Of a stretch of DNA of 64,000 nucleotides, positions 1 through 11,237 are shown piece after piece. The notes below the pieces were generated by a model. The model was given only the letters and a program-made list of their open reading frames with translations, did not search any database and was not told the DNA's origin. Source of the stretch: Mariannaea sp. PMI_226 (lineage: Eukaryota; Ascomycota; Sordariomycetes; Hypocreales; Nectriaceae); assembly GCA_024336345.1 (NCBI GenBank), contig JANFOG010000003.1, forward strand, positions 1,308,501 to 1,372,500, given 5' to 3'. Position numbers and translations under genes: made by a program. Numbering within the stretch: the stretch's first letter is position 1; each line of letters begins with the position of its first letter.

Positions 1-599
1 AGTTCAATTGTCGAGGAAGAAACACTTGGGCCAGAGCCAGAAATGGAGCCAACGCAAGTACAGTCGCCAGCAAAATCAAGATCCAGGGCATCAGCCGTCG
101 CCCGGAGAAAAAAGAAGCGGATATCAAAGTACGGAATCGAGTATCCAGCGCTCCCTCCATCCTTCGTCAAGAGAGTGGCCCAAACTGCATTGCAGTCTTC
201 AGGTCTTAGCAATCAGCGTATCTCGCCAGATACCCTTGAGGCCCTTTCGCAAGCATCTGAGTGGTTCTTTGAGCAGTTGGGAGATGATCTGGGTGCCTAT
301 GCGGATCACGCCAAGCGCAAGACGATCGAGGAAAGCGACGTGTTTACGTTGATGAAAAGGTATGCATTGGGTATCAGCTCCTTTGTTTTTTTTCTCTTCC
401 ATTCTCGTTCAAAGTCTAATTTTAATCGTACAGGCAACGTCAAGTTGGCTCTCGCTCCACTGTCTTTTCACTTGCCCAAAAGCACCTCCCACGCGAACTC
501 ATGCAAGAACTGAGAATGCCTGTTCCCCAGCCCACCAAGCAGCGTCGTGCCAAGCGTAAACAAGACAATGACGAGGACAACATTGAAGAATATACATGA
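1..599 (+). CDS. CENPT: CENP-T C-terminal histone-fold protein (5' partial)
   Basis: CENP-T family proteins sit at the inner kinetochore: the C-terminal histone fold pairs with CENP-W on centromeric DNA and the N-terminal tail recruits the Ndc80 complex. The reading frame is open from base 1, so the N-terminal part lies outside the window. Visible exons are 1-359 and 434-599, with a GTATGC donor and an ACAG acceptor. A basic stretch (RRKKKR) precedes the fold. The segment KYGIEYPALPPSFVKR, followed by alpha helices through SPDTLEALSQASEWFFEQL and KRKTIEESDVFTLMKR, is the typical CENP-T histone-fold signature. After the intron comes a short helix (HLPRELMQELR) and a basic tail ending in EEYT. 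It converges with SHY1; the stops are 80 bp apart. Family assignment is firm; the symbol follows vertebrate usage. Confidence 0.88.
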
Positions 600-679
600 G
601 TGTTAATTTTTTTTTTTACATGGGACATGAATAAGTCGGGATTTTTCCCCTTCTCTTGGTTCTAGGCTAGACCTGATGT

Positions 680-1928
680 CTACAGACCCTTTGAACGAGC
701 CACACGACGGGCAATATCTGATGATGGCTTCTTGACGACCATCCACATCATGATGGAGGTGGCCACACAAAGACCATACCTAAGAGGACTTGGTTAGGTT
801 TCTACTCAACGAAGCACGTCTTGGCGAGTGATGATATAGAGGAACATACCATGTGAAAATGTACTGGGCATGGTTGTTACGGAGGTTCACCTCGGCAGGT
901 CGGCCGTAGGGAATACCACGAGTCTCATAGTCCACCATTTGCATGAACTCGGGCTCTGCAAACTGTTAGTAATGAAGGGATAATGGCTGGAGGTTACCGG
1001 CCCTTCAAGAATGAGAGGCGCGGGGTGGGAGCGGGATGCGAGGTAATTTTATGATAGACGTACCCATCGTAGCCTCAATCCACACGGGCTGGCTACCCGA
1101 TAACTCGGCCATCTGCTTCACATCAGGGAAAAAGAAGTCTCCTCTCTCGGGCCTGTTTTCTGGCGTGAACATGTTCTTTTTCCACGGCTCTCGTAACAAT
1201 CCCTCCACCACGACCTCGCCAGTGGGCAATCCGTCTGGCCGGGTCCGTTGATTCCGATGCTTCTTGTCGATCCAACCGCGGTTCACAAGGACAGTCGAAG
1301 CACCCTCGCGCTCCAAGGGGGTGATGACCATGTATCCATCTGTACCTTCGCGCATGCGCGGGCCCACGAGCATTTCCTTGTCATGTCGGAAATGGCCCTT
1401 TGCTGTCACGCGGCGGAAGTCGAAGTCGTGGATGGCATTAGGGTCGACGGTTGGCGGTAGAGGGAGCGGATCGCGCACCAGACGGTCTTCGAACTTGGCA
1501 ATCAGCTCCGTCTTCCAGCCGAGGCGCTGGACTTGCCATGTCCCGAGAATGAAGGCGGTGATTGGGATGATGGCTAAACTCGTTGGAATAAAAGCAAGTT
1601 AGAGTGACAATGGCTTTCGAAAAACGAGGGAGGGAGGGAGGGGAGACAAAAAAGAGTCTACTTCTTGTGCCTGGAGAAGAGGAAATGTACCAAGAATGAT
1701 TAACCCCGGGCCATGACGCTTCCCTACGCGAACAAGCTGAGGGGGTCCGTCGAGAATAGACACAAACTCCGGGTCGTCGGCTGAGGGTCTCTTGGAGCGA
1801 CGGAATGCCGTCGAGTTGAAAGATCTCGGTGCTGGTGTGACGGGAGCGGGTCGGGCTAGACGGGCGCAGCGGGGGATTTGACGGACGGCCCTTAGGCTTC
1901 GCTGAAGAAGATTCGTGGGCGCATTCAT
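680..1928 (-). CDS. SHY1: SURF1/SHY1 cytochrome c oxidase assembly protein
   Basis: SURF1/Shy1 is a mitochondrial inner-membrane factor needed for haem insertion and maturation of Cox1 in complex IV. Four exons splice in frame (1691-1928, 1064-1573, 850-955, 680-779) to 317 residues, the usual size. The N-terminus is Arg/Ser/Ala-rich with no acidic residues for about 40 positions, as in a mitochondrial presequence. TM1 carries ILGTWQVQRLGWK. The central domain shows LVGPRMREGTDGY, VLVNRGWI and the late RPAEVNLRNNHAQYIFTW segment leading into TM2 (SIMMWMVV). All are SURF1 hallmarks. I chose the ATG at 1928 because the presequence begins there; in-frame codons further upstream look like leader. 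The gene is convergent with CENP-T. Confidence 0.93.
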
Positions 1929-2765
1929 CGTTGTGCGTCCGAACTGCCGCAATGGTGGACTTTTTCCTGGTGGTGGGTGTGGTGGTTGAGACGAGGATTT
2001 GTAGGTGTACTTTTTGCCTTGATAGGACGACGGCGAACTGGCGATGATGATGTCGGCCGTGCGACGGCGTGTGGGAATTTGGTAGAGAGAGCTCCACCAA
2101 TTCGGAGGGGCAATTCTATTCAATTGATGTACTATGGTACCACTGGGGATGCTGTTTAAGGGACAAATTTTCCCATTGTCATTGACCACAAAGGAAATAT
2201 TGTTCATAAGTGCTACAGCTAAGTATAGCCACGGTTTCCCGTGATTCCCTGAAAAGTAAAAGAAAATTAAAAATCAAACAGTCTGTCATTCCTGTGTTGC
2301 CTTCATTCTGGTTCGTGGTGATGCTCATTATATGTATCCCGCCTGTGTAGTAGTACCTAACTCAGGTACTTCATGGACCTTTTTCAGGCACACGGCTAGG
2401 CCACTTTTGCTCTCTGGAGCATACCTTACTTAAGTAGTACTCATGCACTTCCATCATAATACTTATAAATGGGACTCTTCGTCCCAAAGAAAGAAAAGGT
2501 CCAATACAATTGCAATTCAAACAGAAGAACAAGAGACATTGCCATCTCGGCTGATTCCTTTTTTTTTTTTTTTTCTTTCAGCCTTCTTTTTCCCCTCTTT
2601 CAGACCTGGTAGTTAGTTCGCTTTTTCAGCAATCTTTGCATCCTTTTTTGAGCCTTCATGTCAATCATCAGCAGCTTCATCATCCCGAACAATCATGCGC
2701 CACCAACTCAATTGGTTTCAATACACACATAAAGAGGCAAGAGGAAGTAGGGGGCTGCCAAGGCA
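1929..2765. other. intergenic: SHY1 upstream region and 3' flank of SET-MYND gene
   Basis: No gene seen. It holds the putative SHY1 promoter and leader, a T-rich tract near 2561-2576 and low-complexity CT-rich sequence. Short ORFs here are extensions of SHY1 frames or chance. Confidence 0.6.
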
Positions 2766-4672
2766 TCAAACAGAAGGGAAGACAACCAAGCCATCATACT
2801 CATCCCAATTGGTGAAAAATAAAGCCTTGAGGTCTCCGTCCTGAAGGAGCTTGCAAACCTCGTCTTCGTGTATGCCACCTTGAGCAGCTTGCCGACAGTT
2901 CTAACATCCCAGCTGGTCAATACCATCATGAAGCTGTAAAGGGAAGCCAAGTCTTTATTTTTCTTTTTACTTACCTCGCTGCAGTAGAAGAACATCTCAC
3001 ACAGCTCGCAACGGATCATGGCCGGCGTAGTCCCGCATGTGTGGCATTTACGAACAAGAGCATCGGCATCCTCCGGGTCGGGTACCATGTTGGAATACCT
3101 CTGGACTTGATCGCTTACGTGCAAGATCTTGTCTAGTCCGGCTGGGAATATCTAGGTAGTTGTGAAGCAAAAACGATTTAGAACAAAGGCCTCAGTGATG
3201 AACCAAACCCGATTTGAAGGAAAACTTACAGTGAACTCGCCCTTGTATGAGACTTTCAAACCAGCTGAGCGATTTGTCCGAATCCTCTTTACAGGGTATA
3301 TGATGGCAATGGTAGCGCCAGGCTCAGGGACGCGGCGGTTGAAATATTCCTGCCCCTGGGTTGCGTCACGGAAGCGCACAGGGATAGTGTCATCGCCGTC
3401 CCGGTGACCCTTGCTCTGGACTTCCACTACCAACTCAGACCCTTCATGCACCTGGACGATCTGCCCCAAGAAGCACCAATTGCGGTTGAACAAGGGATAT
3501 TGAGAATCGTTACACTGGTAAAAGAAGTCGGTGTCAAAGACGCCAGCCTTGGGAAGATCCTGGAAGGGTATGAAGATCCAGTCGTCTCTAAGATCCGCCC
3601 CCGCTGTTGCGAGGAGGCGGCCGGAGGCAGAAGTGTCATTGTTCCTCCAGAGCCATTGCTGGAATGCGTCTCCCGTGAGGGTTCTGGGGATATCAATGGT
3701 ACGGGTCAGCCACTTGGTCCAGGTGCCGAACAGGGGGTGGCTTGAAGGATTCTTGGCGAGGTTGGTGGCCATGAGGACCTTGGGGTGCTCGGCACCCATG
3801 ATCATGGTTCGTGCAAGAGCGACGCAGTGGCTGAAGAACTTGCACCTGGCGAGATCACTGCAAAGTGCGGCGGTATCGGCAGCCATGGAGTAAAAGAGAT
3901 CCGCGACCCGGGTATGCAATCCTTCCTGCTTGAGGAGGATTAGGATCCTGCAGATGTCATGTAGTTTTGCGAGGGGGCCCTGAAGGTGCAACATTGGACT
4001 TGAATAAATCTTTTGGACGGTGTGAAGCCGTAGTTCACTTTGAATCATGATGGGAATTGGATAGACGCACATGTCACAGAGGCACTCGAAGTTCCAGATC
4101 TTGAGCAACTCTTGACGTCTCTCTTCTCGAGGCATGGGGGTAGAGCGAGAGTAGCAAATATTGATCTCCTCTCCAGGCTGGATATCTCGAATAGCAATGA
4201 CCGTCATCTCATTGGTATTCGGGTTCCATTCAGCGTGGCAGTTGCTGTTGCACGCGTGATTGAATTTGGCCAGGCCAAGGAAGATGCCGGTGGTTTCATC
4301 ATCGATGAAGAGAACGTTACTCTGTATGAGGGTGTAAAGCACGTCCATACCCGGTTTCGGGTGGGCGTTTTGAAGACCGAAGAATGTCTGCTGGTCCTCT
4401 CCACAGAGTTGGTTGATAATCTCGAGGATCTCCCGGTACGTGATGTTTGCGGGTGTCCACATGCTAAAGTTGGCCGTGAAGATGGGCTGCTCAGACGCGA
4501 TGAGGGTTCCCTCTTCGATACGGCTAGTAGCAACAGCACCTTGTCCTTTATTGCAGATGTTTCTGATAAAGTATGGCGGGTCATCAGGGTCGAGTTTAGT
4601 TGGTACGTCGTACAGGATCTTTGGCTTCATAGCATGGGATAAGAAATCCGTCACGTATTCAGATGGATCCAT
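2766..4672 (-). CDS. SET-domain protein with C-terminal MYND zinc finger
   Basis: A predicted protein-lysine methyltransferase-like protein of 584 residues. Exons are 3230-4672, 2975-3151 and 2766-2900, all phase 0. The SET core starts at residues about 41-60 (NKGQGAVATSRIEEGTLIA), has the SAM-binding NHACNSN at 138-144, GEEINICYS at 167-175 and a post-SET-like CLCDMC at 197-202. A region without recognised domains follows to about 480. The C-terminal exons encode a complete MYND finger: C517, C520, C529, C532, C538, C542, H551 and C556. In animal SMYD proteins the MYND finger is inserted in the N-terminal half of the SET domain, so this order is unusual. I chose the ATG at 4672; upstream in-frame codons (to 4924) are hydrophobic leader-like translation with no SET similarity. 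The substrate is unknown. Confidence 0.85.
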
Positions 4673-7269
4673 GATCGACAAGCAGTTGATTTGCTTTGCA
4701 AAAAGATGTTGCTTATGCGAGACGGAGAAGAAACGGATGAAATAAACGAAGCTTGTAGTGGAAGAGGCCTGAAAGGGGAAGGGTGTGTAAGTGGTGTGAA
4801 AGTGGTGAAAGAAGAGCTTGTGTAGATATGCTATGCCAGGTAGGTAGGCAAGGAGATGATGAGCATGATAGATGTACGTTTGGATAGGTAGGTAACCGGT
4901 GCCCGTTATGAGATCCGTCAGCACTGATGGAAGAATAAGAACAAAGGGACGGGAGGTAAAGAATGGGAAGAATCTCAGACTGTTGTTTATTTACCAACAA
5001 ACCTCGACTATCAGCTCCCCTCACCAGGTCTTTGTGCCCCCTCATTGCAGCTGTGGACAGCTGCTGGGAACCTGGCTCTGCCTTCTTTTTTTTTTTTTTT
5101 TTTTTTTTTTTTGCGAAACTGAGCTGTTTGCCCAAGTGCAACTGAATGGTGGCTTCGTGCAGGAAGCCCTCGACAAACCCGGGCGCCCCCCTCCTCCCCC
5201 GGGGTTTGTTTGCAAACGACCGCCTCAACGAAGCTCAGCCAATGCCTCCTTGCAGCGAGTTCTCCCCCCTCAATCCCACTGGCTGCTGTCAGGACGGGAT
5301 GTGGGCTCCCCTCTGAGAGATCAATGGCTGCTCCAAGAGCGGCCCAGAGCGGTGAAAATATGCAGCTTGCCCGTGTGACTGTGACTCCGGTCGCCCTGTT
5401 GCCCGTTGTCGTTGTTTCCTCCATTTCCTGTGCGGCCAGCGTGAGTAGTAGGTGTTATGGGCATGGAGGAACCAAAAGTGCAACTTTTTTTTTTCTTTTT
5501 GTCTCGCCGTCAGGCTGTGGGTGCAAACGCATTTCGCTGTATCACCCACACAGAGTCCACTTGCACTCACACTCAAAGGGCGAGACACTCCCAAGCATGA
5601 TAGGGCGGTTCCGGAAGCGACTGGTAGGACCAATACTCGAGCAAGCTCCCGTTTTCTCATCCCGCCCCCTCCCCCCTCTCCGAGGAACAACACGTTGTCG
5701 GTCTGGCGAGTCCATGTTCGAGGCGGAAGCTATCATTACAGTGGCCAGCCAGGTATGATTCGAAAGAGCAAACTTCGCCTCGACAATGTCTTGTAGGGGA
5801 GTGTCTCAATAAGGCTTGAAAGTCTTTGGTCCTTGGCATTCTGAACGCGAGGAGTGTGCTGTGGAGGTGCGTCCATTGCATATCTTCAGCCACTCCCAAT
5901 GTAGGGTCATGAAATATTTCATGTCCACTGCATGCAGGACTTGATACCCCTCAGCAAATAACTAGCCAGCAGTGTTGCCCTCGTTGAGCGACGTGCCATT
6001 GTTTGGCAAGGAATGAAATTCTCCGAAGTTGTAGGTAACACACAAGCCGGTGGTCTGACAGAAATGATGAGATTCTAGGAGGCCCCTTTTGAGGTGAGAA
6101 CTGGAGAAAGTGAGAAAATATCTGCGAGTTGGCATCGTGCAATAGCTCTGTCGTGTGTCGCGGGATCGAGCTTTCGGGGCTCGTCATTCTAGGCTATGAA
6201 CGCCATCTTCTGGCTTGCATTGGTGGCGTCCCGGTTTCCCTGAGTACCTATCTACTTAGCTTGAAAAAAAAGGTATCTCAGCAGCCCAGAGTACGCCATG
6301 CGACGATGTGCGACCCTCTTCCGAATACAGTATCATTGCCCGTCAAGTTGGACAGCTCTGAAATTTGTGCAATGTTCACACCTCCGCTCAGAGGCTCCCA
6401 ACAATGGTATCACGGTTCTAGCAGAATAACAAAAAAAATCCCCGGGTCTGAATGGGGGGGGAGGGAGGACAATGATGGACGTGATAGGGCTGCTATGAGT
6501 CTGGTTACTCACGGTAGTTGGAACCACAGGCAGCCCCTTGGCATAAGTTCCGGGTCCGATGTTGTACCAGGAATTGCTTTTTGATTTGGCCTCAAAAAGC
6601 CATGATTCACGGTACGAAAGAATATACTCGGGTGGTACAATGCCATGCGGTAACACACCCAAGGTTGCTCAGCTGCTAAGAGTAACGGTCGACTGGTGGG
6701 ACGAGCAAGAATGCGTCAAGGTGTTTGTGCGATAGTCACTTCATCCCAGGAAATGCTGGTGACGGTACGAGAATCACGGAACTCTGTCGATTTAGGATAC
6801 CGTGGGGGGTCGAGTTCCCAATCAGACAGTAGGTGAACGTCGATTGGGCCTGATGAAGCTTGTTGATATCTCGGATAGCTCTATTGAAAGTGGAGATGAA
6901 AACGCGTAGGTAGATATCTAGGTAAGTAGGTAAAGTCGGAAATGGGCTTCTTTCCGTATAGCTTTCCTTAGGGGAGGAATCAGCTGGTATAATTATCTTC
7001 CTGCTCAGAGGGGGAGGACTCAAATCGTTATCGGACTAATAACTTAGGTGGATTGGGAGCATGGCATAGACAGACACAAGATACTTGTGCTATTCGAGGA
7101 GTATCCTTCGCCCTCTCGTTTCTCTGCAGTGTCTCTAAGCTATATCATGCTGGCCATTATTTTCGCTGCTCTCCCATTGCGATTTGTTGCAAAGAAAGAC
7201 TATGCATGCTGTACACAACTCTCAGGTATGCGCACGTATATTATGACATGAATTCCACTATATCTCCCC
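4673..7269. other. gene-free stretch upstream of the SET-MYND gene
   Basis: I see no supported gene in this 2.6 kb. It holds the SET-MYND promoter and leader, a 27-T run at 5086-5112, copies of an AGTGCAAC word (5132-5142, 5477-5484), and GGTAGGTA/TAGGTAAG words near 4838-4850, 4886-4898 and 6906-6934. Overlapping ORFs at 5011-5758 exist in several frames on both strands, run through the poly-T tract and have no domain-like features. Confidence 0.5.
5086..5112. repeat. poly-T tract (T27)
   Basis: Uninterrupted run of 27 T on the plus strand in intergenic DNA. Confidence 0.95.
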
Positions 7270-8473
7270 TTAGGCCTCTAATTGTTGTATTGTGCTCCGT
7301 ACCATGGTCTCAATCTGCTGCCACCGACTTCTAAGCCACTCCCGTTGAATATCTAAACCCACTTCAAGTTCATCTATTCTATCCACGGCGTTTCTGATGG
7401 TGTCCAGGTAGGAATGAAGTGCTTTCAGCAGTAAGTCGTCAACATCGACCTGCGTCGAACTTCCGTCATCCTCAGCATCGAAAAATCGCTGCCATTGTCG
7501 AGGTGTGCAGCACAGCAAGCGCAGGGCGACCTGGGTGCGGTGGCAGCCAAGCGTGTGTTCGTCCAGTGTGTAGCGGCCTAGGAAGCCAACGGCATGTAGG
7601 TCGGCGCGTTGCGTCTTGTTGAGCATGGGGATGATGGCATCGTCTAGGTACACATCGTCCCAGCGGTTTGTGTCGAGAATGAAGCCGTATTCAGTCAGGA
7701 GGAAGTCATTTGAATGAGGCCCGTACGAGACAAAGACCTCTTCGTCCGCCTTGTATAGCCTGTCTGCTTTAATGCTGTAACCGGTGGCAGAGTAGGAAAG
7801 CTGGCAGCCCTGGTCAGCGTGATTGAACAGGTCGGCTGCTGGCATGCACACAAGCCGGTCTGCCTGAGCATACGATTTCATCTTTGGCATGCTATTGTAA
7901 AAAGTTCGGGTGTTCACAAGCAACCAAGAATACAAGTAGTCGTCTCTCGTCAAATCTGGAAAGGCCTTTAGGACTATGTCACACTCGCGGCGAAAGTTGG
8001 CCGTCTGATTGTCCAAGAGATGACGGGCTCGAGTAGGGAGCAAGTCCTGCATTTCTCTGGGCCACATCATGGGCATGCCAGCCTCAAGATCCTCGCGTGT
8101 AGGCAGAACGGTCCTCCACATCTCGAAATCATCGCTGTCGTCGAGTGCAAACTCGGCAGCGAGAATACCATGAACGGAGACGCCGGAAAGGGCGTCGGTG
8201 ATGTGTTTAGGGACAGTGTCTATTGTTCGGAGTGCCTTTATCGGCACGCTTAGAATGACATCGTTTGCCTATTACACCTAGTTAGTTGAGTATTTCCGAT
8301 AAAACTTTTTTTTGAAAACAAAACTAGGCCGTAGACTTGAAGGAGACACCTACTCGTATGTCGCGGGTTGCAACAACACCAATACCTCTAGTGGGAATGA
8401 CTTTTGGTTCAATGCCTCTCAACTTGACCCCTTTTGCTTGCACCCAAGGGAGAAAAGATTCATCAATTGACAT
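7270..8473 (-). CDS. SET-domain protein, SETD6/RKM/Rubisco-LSMT type
   Basis: Two exons, 8354-8473 and 7270-8268, give 372 residues. The first exon supplies the N-terminal SET strand (TRGIGVVATRDIR), which runs on after the intron into ANDVILSVPI. This G-x-G...I...iP pattern is typical of SET proteins that methylate non-histone targets such as ribosomal or elongation proteins. DLFNH at 186-190 is the SAM-contact motif, and SYGPHSNDFLL with EYGFI at 221-236 is the conserved end of the SET domain, equivalent to the SYGxxxNxxLLxxYGF pattern of this class. The last 130 residues match the helical substrate-binding region position-wise but are too divergent to name a substrate. Start ATG at 8473. 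Divergent from the UBX gene. Confidence 0.87.
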
Positions 8474-9270
8474 TTTTCTGTGTGTTCTCTAAGACGATTG
8501 AACTAATTTCAGTGCATTTATCCAAGAAAACCCTCGCTATTGGGGCGAAGGCCAGTGCTGCTGTGCAGTCTATTCAAAATTTCTTCACTCCGTCTTGGCT
8601 AGTTAGGTAGCACTCGTGAGAAGTTATGACTCTCACCAATTTTGCCCTCAAATCATCTGCATGGCGACATCGCTACCCGGGAGTAGTTCCGCTCTTCAGT
8701 TTCCGCTGCCGCTGCCGCCGCCGCTGCTACTGTTGCTGCCGCTGAGTCCCCCCCCAAACCCCCCCAAACCGGCAAATGGCGCTGACTCAGCGACTCACCA
8801 GGGTCTTGTGGTCTTGTGGCCAGACAGTCGGGAGCTCCACGTGATCCCCTTGTCACCCCCATCGCCTTTGGACAGAGACAAGCACGAGAAGCCAGCAGGG
8901 GGACATGTCTAGCGAAGAGCCAAATCATAGTTTCATCCGTGAAGTGATTTTTTTTTTTCTTTCACGAGAACCTTTTCTGCTGCATACTGTACCGATACCA
9001 TATGCTTGCTTAACCGTCTCTCAAGAATGACTTGATGCTTATTTCCCCCTTCTTCTTTCTCTTACCTTTCCTCACATCAACCTCGGCCAGCTGACCAACC
9101 GAAAGACACCTTTCATGTAAGGTGAATCAGCAAACGCGTGCCCGCGGAATTCCTCTTTCTTGTCGCCTCTCGATTATACTATCCACCGCTCAGTATCGAC
9201 TCATTATTTCACTGGCTACAATCCCTGCTGGTCATTATTGATTTTTCCCTCTCATTCCGAGCTCTTCGCC
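8474..9270. other. divergent promoter region between SET and UBX genes
   Basis: 797 bp between two divergent start codons. It contains a CCGCTG-rich segment around 8702-8742, C-runs, one AP-1-like site (separate entry) and CT-rich sequence before the UBX start. The small ORF across 8616-8928 is built from the CCG repeat and is not supported as a gene. Confidence 0.55.
8783..8789. promoter_or_regulatory. TGACTCA Gcn4/CPC1-type site
   Basis: TGACTCA lies within the palindrome-like GCTGACTCAGC (8781-8791) in a divergent promoter. This is the consensus for Gcn4/CPC1 and other AP-1-like bZIP factors. Function is inferred from the word only. Confidence 0.35.
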
Positions 9271-10897
9271 ATGTTTTACGAAGGCACGTTGCAAGATGGC
9301 ATTTCTACGGCCGTGGGCCAGCAGAAGCTGGTGCTGTGTTTCGTCACAGGTATGTTGCGTCACTCACTCTCACTGACAATGCGCCTCCGGCTCTCACGGC
9401 TCAATTGCTCACTCTCTGGTGCAGATGATGGTGAAGAAAGTAATCTATGGGAAAGCGAATTTCTTACTGATGAATCGGTATGTACTGGTTCATATTTACT
9501 TTGGGATTATGAGTTTCAATTTTTTTTTTCTTTTTTTGCTAACTATCCTAAAGTTGGTCGATTTAATCAAAGACCACGCTGTCGCTTTGCGACTCACAGC
9601 TGGGTCGGATGAAGCTGGATATCTGGCACAGATCTTTCCTCTCCCCCGGACTCCAACAGTGGTGATTATCAAAAACGGTGAATTAAAGGAGTATGTCACA
9701 GCTGGGACTAGCAAAGATGAGTTTCTACGACGAGTTCAGACTTCATTCAGCGTCCCAACATCACCAGCTCAATCAACCTCCGCTAGCGCCCCACATTCTG
9801 AACCAACTCCAAACACCACTTCATCGCAACCTATATCTGCATCTGGAGAGCCCAGCACATCTGAGACTGTGCGGCGGGTGCTGGCCGAGAGAGCAAAGCA
9901 GAAGGCTGAGAAGGACAAAGAGGAAGCCGAGCGCAAGGAGAAGGAAAGACTAAAGAAGGAGGAACAGGAACGACAGGAACGCGCCAAAATCAAGGGAAAA
10001 GCGAAGGTGGAGGCCGAGGTCCGGACTGATTCCGTCACGGACACGAGCAACGACCCAGCCCACAAAGCTGCTGAGGCAGTAAGAAAGAGGCGCCAGCAGG
10101 AACAAGAAGATCGACGTCGTATTCTTCAGCGCATTGAGGATGACAAAGCTGAACGGAAACTGAAAGCCGCTGCTCGTGAGCAGCAACGCTTAGAAGGTTC
10201 TAAGACTGGGGATGGCACGACCCCATTATCAAATACACCTGAACCGGTAATGCCGTCTAGCACTAAGAAGCGCAGTGACAAAACGGCTCTCCAGGTGCGG
10301 CTTTTTGACGGCTCAACACTGAGGAATCGATTCAGCACAGATGCACCCTTGAAGGAGGTTCGCACCTGGGTGGATGAGAATCGCAAGGATGGCACTCAGC
10401 CGTATACGTTTAAGCAGGTGCTTACACCGATGCCCAACAAGAATATTGACGCCACAGAGGAAGCCAAGTCCGTTGGAGACCTGGGCCTCTCACCGTCTTC
10501 GACACTAGTTCTCATTCCGGTGCAGAAGTACTCATCAGCGTATGATGGTTCGTCTCAAAACATCCTGCTCAAGATAATTGGGCTCTTCCTAGGCTTCATT
10601 TGGTGGTTTCTGGGATTATTCACTCCCGGCGACGGACAGGGAGCTACTGGGGCCCCAACAAGTAGTGCAGATGTGCGGGAGTCACCATCACAGGATCGGA
10701 TACAGCGTTTCCAGAACCAAAACGACCGGCTACGGGACCAGCAACTGTACAATGGGAATTCTGTGAGTTTTTTTCTTTTCTTTCTTTGAGATGACAAAGA
10801 TCTCACCACACATAAAAAATCCACGAATAAAACAACTGCTGACGTTTCACAGCTTAACTTTGAGCCACGTCCAGACGAGGATGGGAAGGACGAATGA
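9271..10897 (+). CDS. UBX-domain ER-membrane protein, UBXN4/erasin-like
   Basis: UBXN4-type proteins anchor the AAA ATPase p97/Cdc48 at the ER for protein degradation. Exons 9271-9349, 9425-9477, 9554-10762 and 10853-10897 give 461 residues. Residues 1-105 form a thioredoxin-like domain (LVLCFVTDDGEES, then IFPLPRTPTVVIIKNGE) as in UBXN4. Residues 148-260 are a Lys/Glu/Arg-rich coiled coil. The UBX domain spans about 287-367 (TALQVRLFDGSTLRNRF to LVLIPVQ). A hydrophobic hairpin at 382-400 (LLKIIGLFLGFIWWFLGLF) is the membrane anchor. The canonical FPR loop is not obvious; PMPNKN occupies its place, so Cdc48 binding may be weaker or use other contacts. Intron 2 ends with a branch site only about 10 nt before the AAG acceptor, so the exon 3 start is the least certain boundary. 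Convergent with CHCHD2. Confidence 0.86.
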
Positions 10898-11237
10898 AGA
10901 AGCCGAAAACAAATCAACTACGGGAAGATACATGTCAAGATTATTAAGAGGCGGAATTTTCCCGGACCGATTGGGATTGTGTTGATTCTTTTTTTTTCTC
11001 TGGGTATTATACAATTGATAGTGTAGAGTTGTAACAGTAGTCATTCCCCCATTTCTAGTATGCGCGCATGCTTGGAACGGAATCCATCGTTAGGTTCCTA
11101 ATGCTATCCTCATTGGTACCATCAGTACAGTTTCACATGCTTTCCATGTTCCCTTTCCCCCTTGATCCTTCGTGGCTCGTCATATAAAAAAAAATTTCCG
11201 TTGTTCTCTTTCTTCCCCGTTTGAAGAATGAATAGCT
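10898..11237. other. 3' intergenic between convergent UBX and CHCHD2 genes
   Basis: 340 bp of AT-rich 3' flanking sequence with T-runs and an A-run. No gene or structured element seen. Confidence 0.6.

Noticed and set aside
1438..2100. 220-codon minus-strand ORF
   Set aside because: Alternative frame over SHY1 exons 1-2 that reads through the first intron; the spliced SHY1 model explains the region.
4040..4642. 200-codon plus-strand ORF
   Set aside because: Antisense shadow of exon 1 of the SET-MYND gene, which has clear motifs.
5011..5758. Several ORFs around the poly-T tract
   Set aside because: They translate the T27 run as poly-Phe or poly-Lys and have no recognisable domains.
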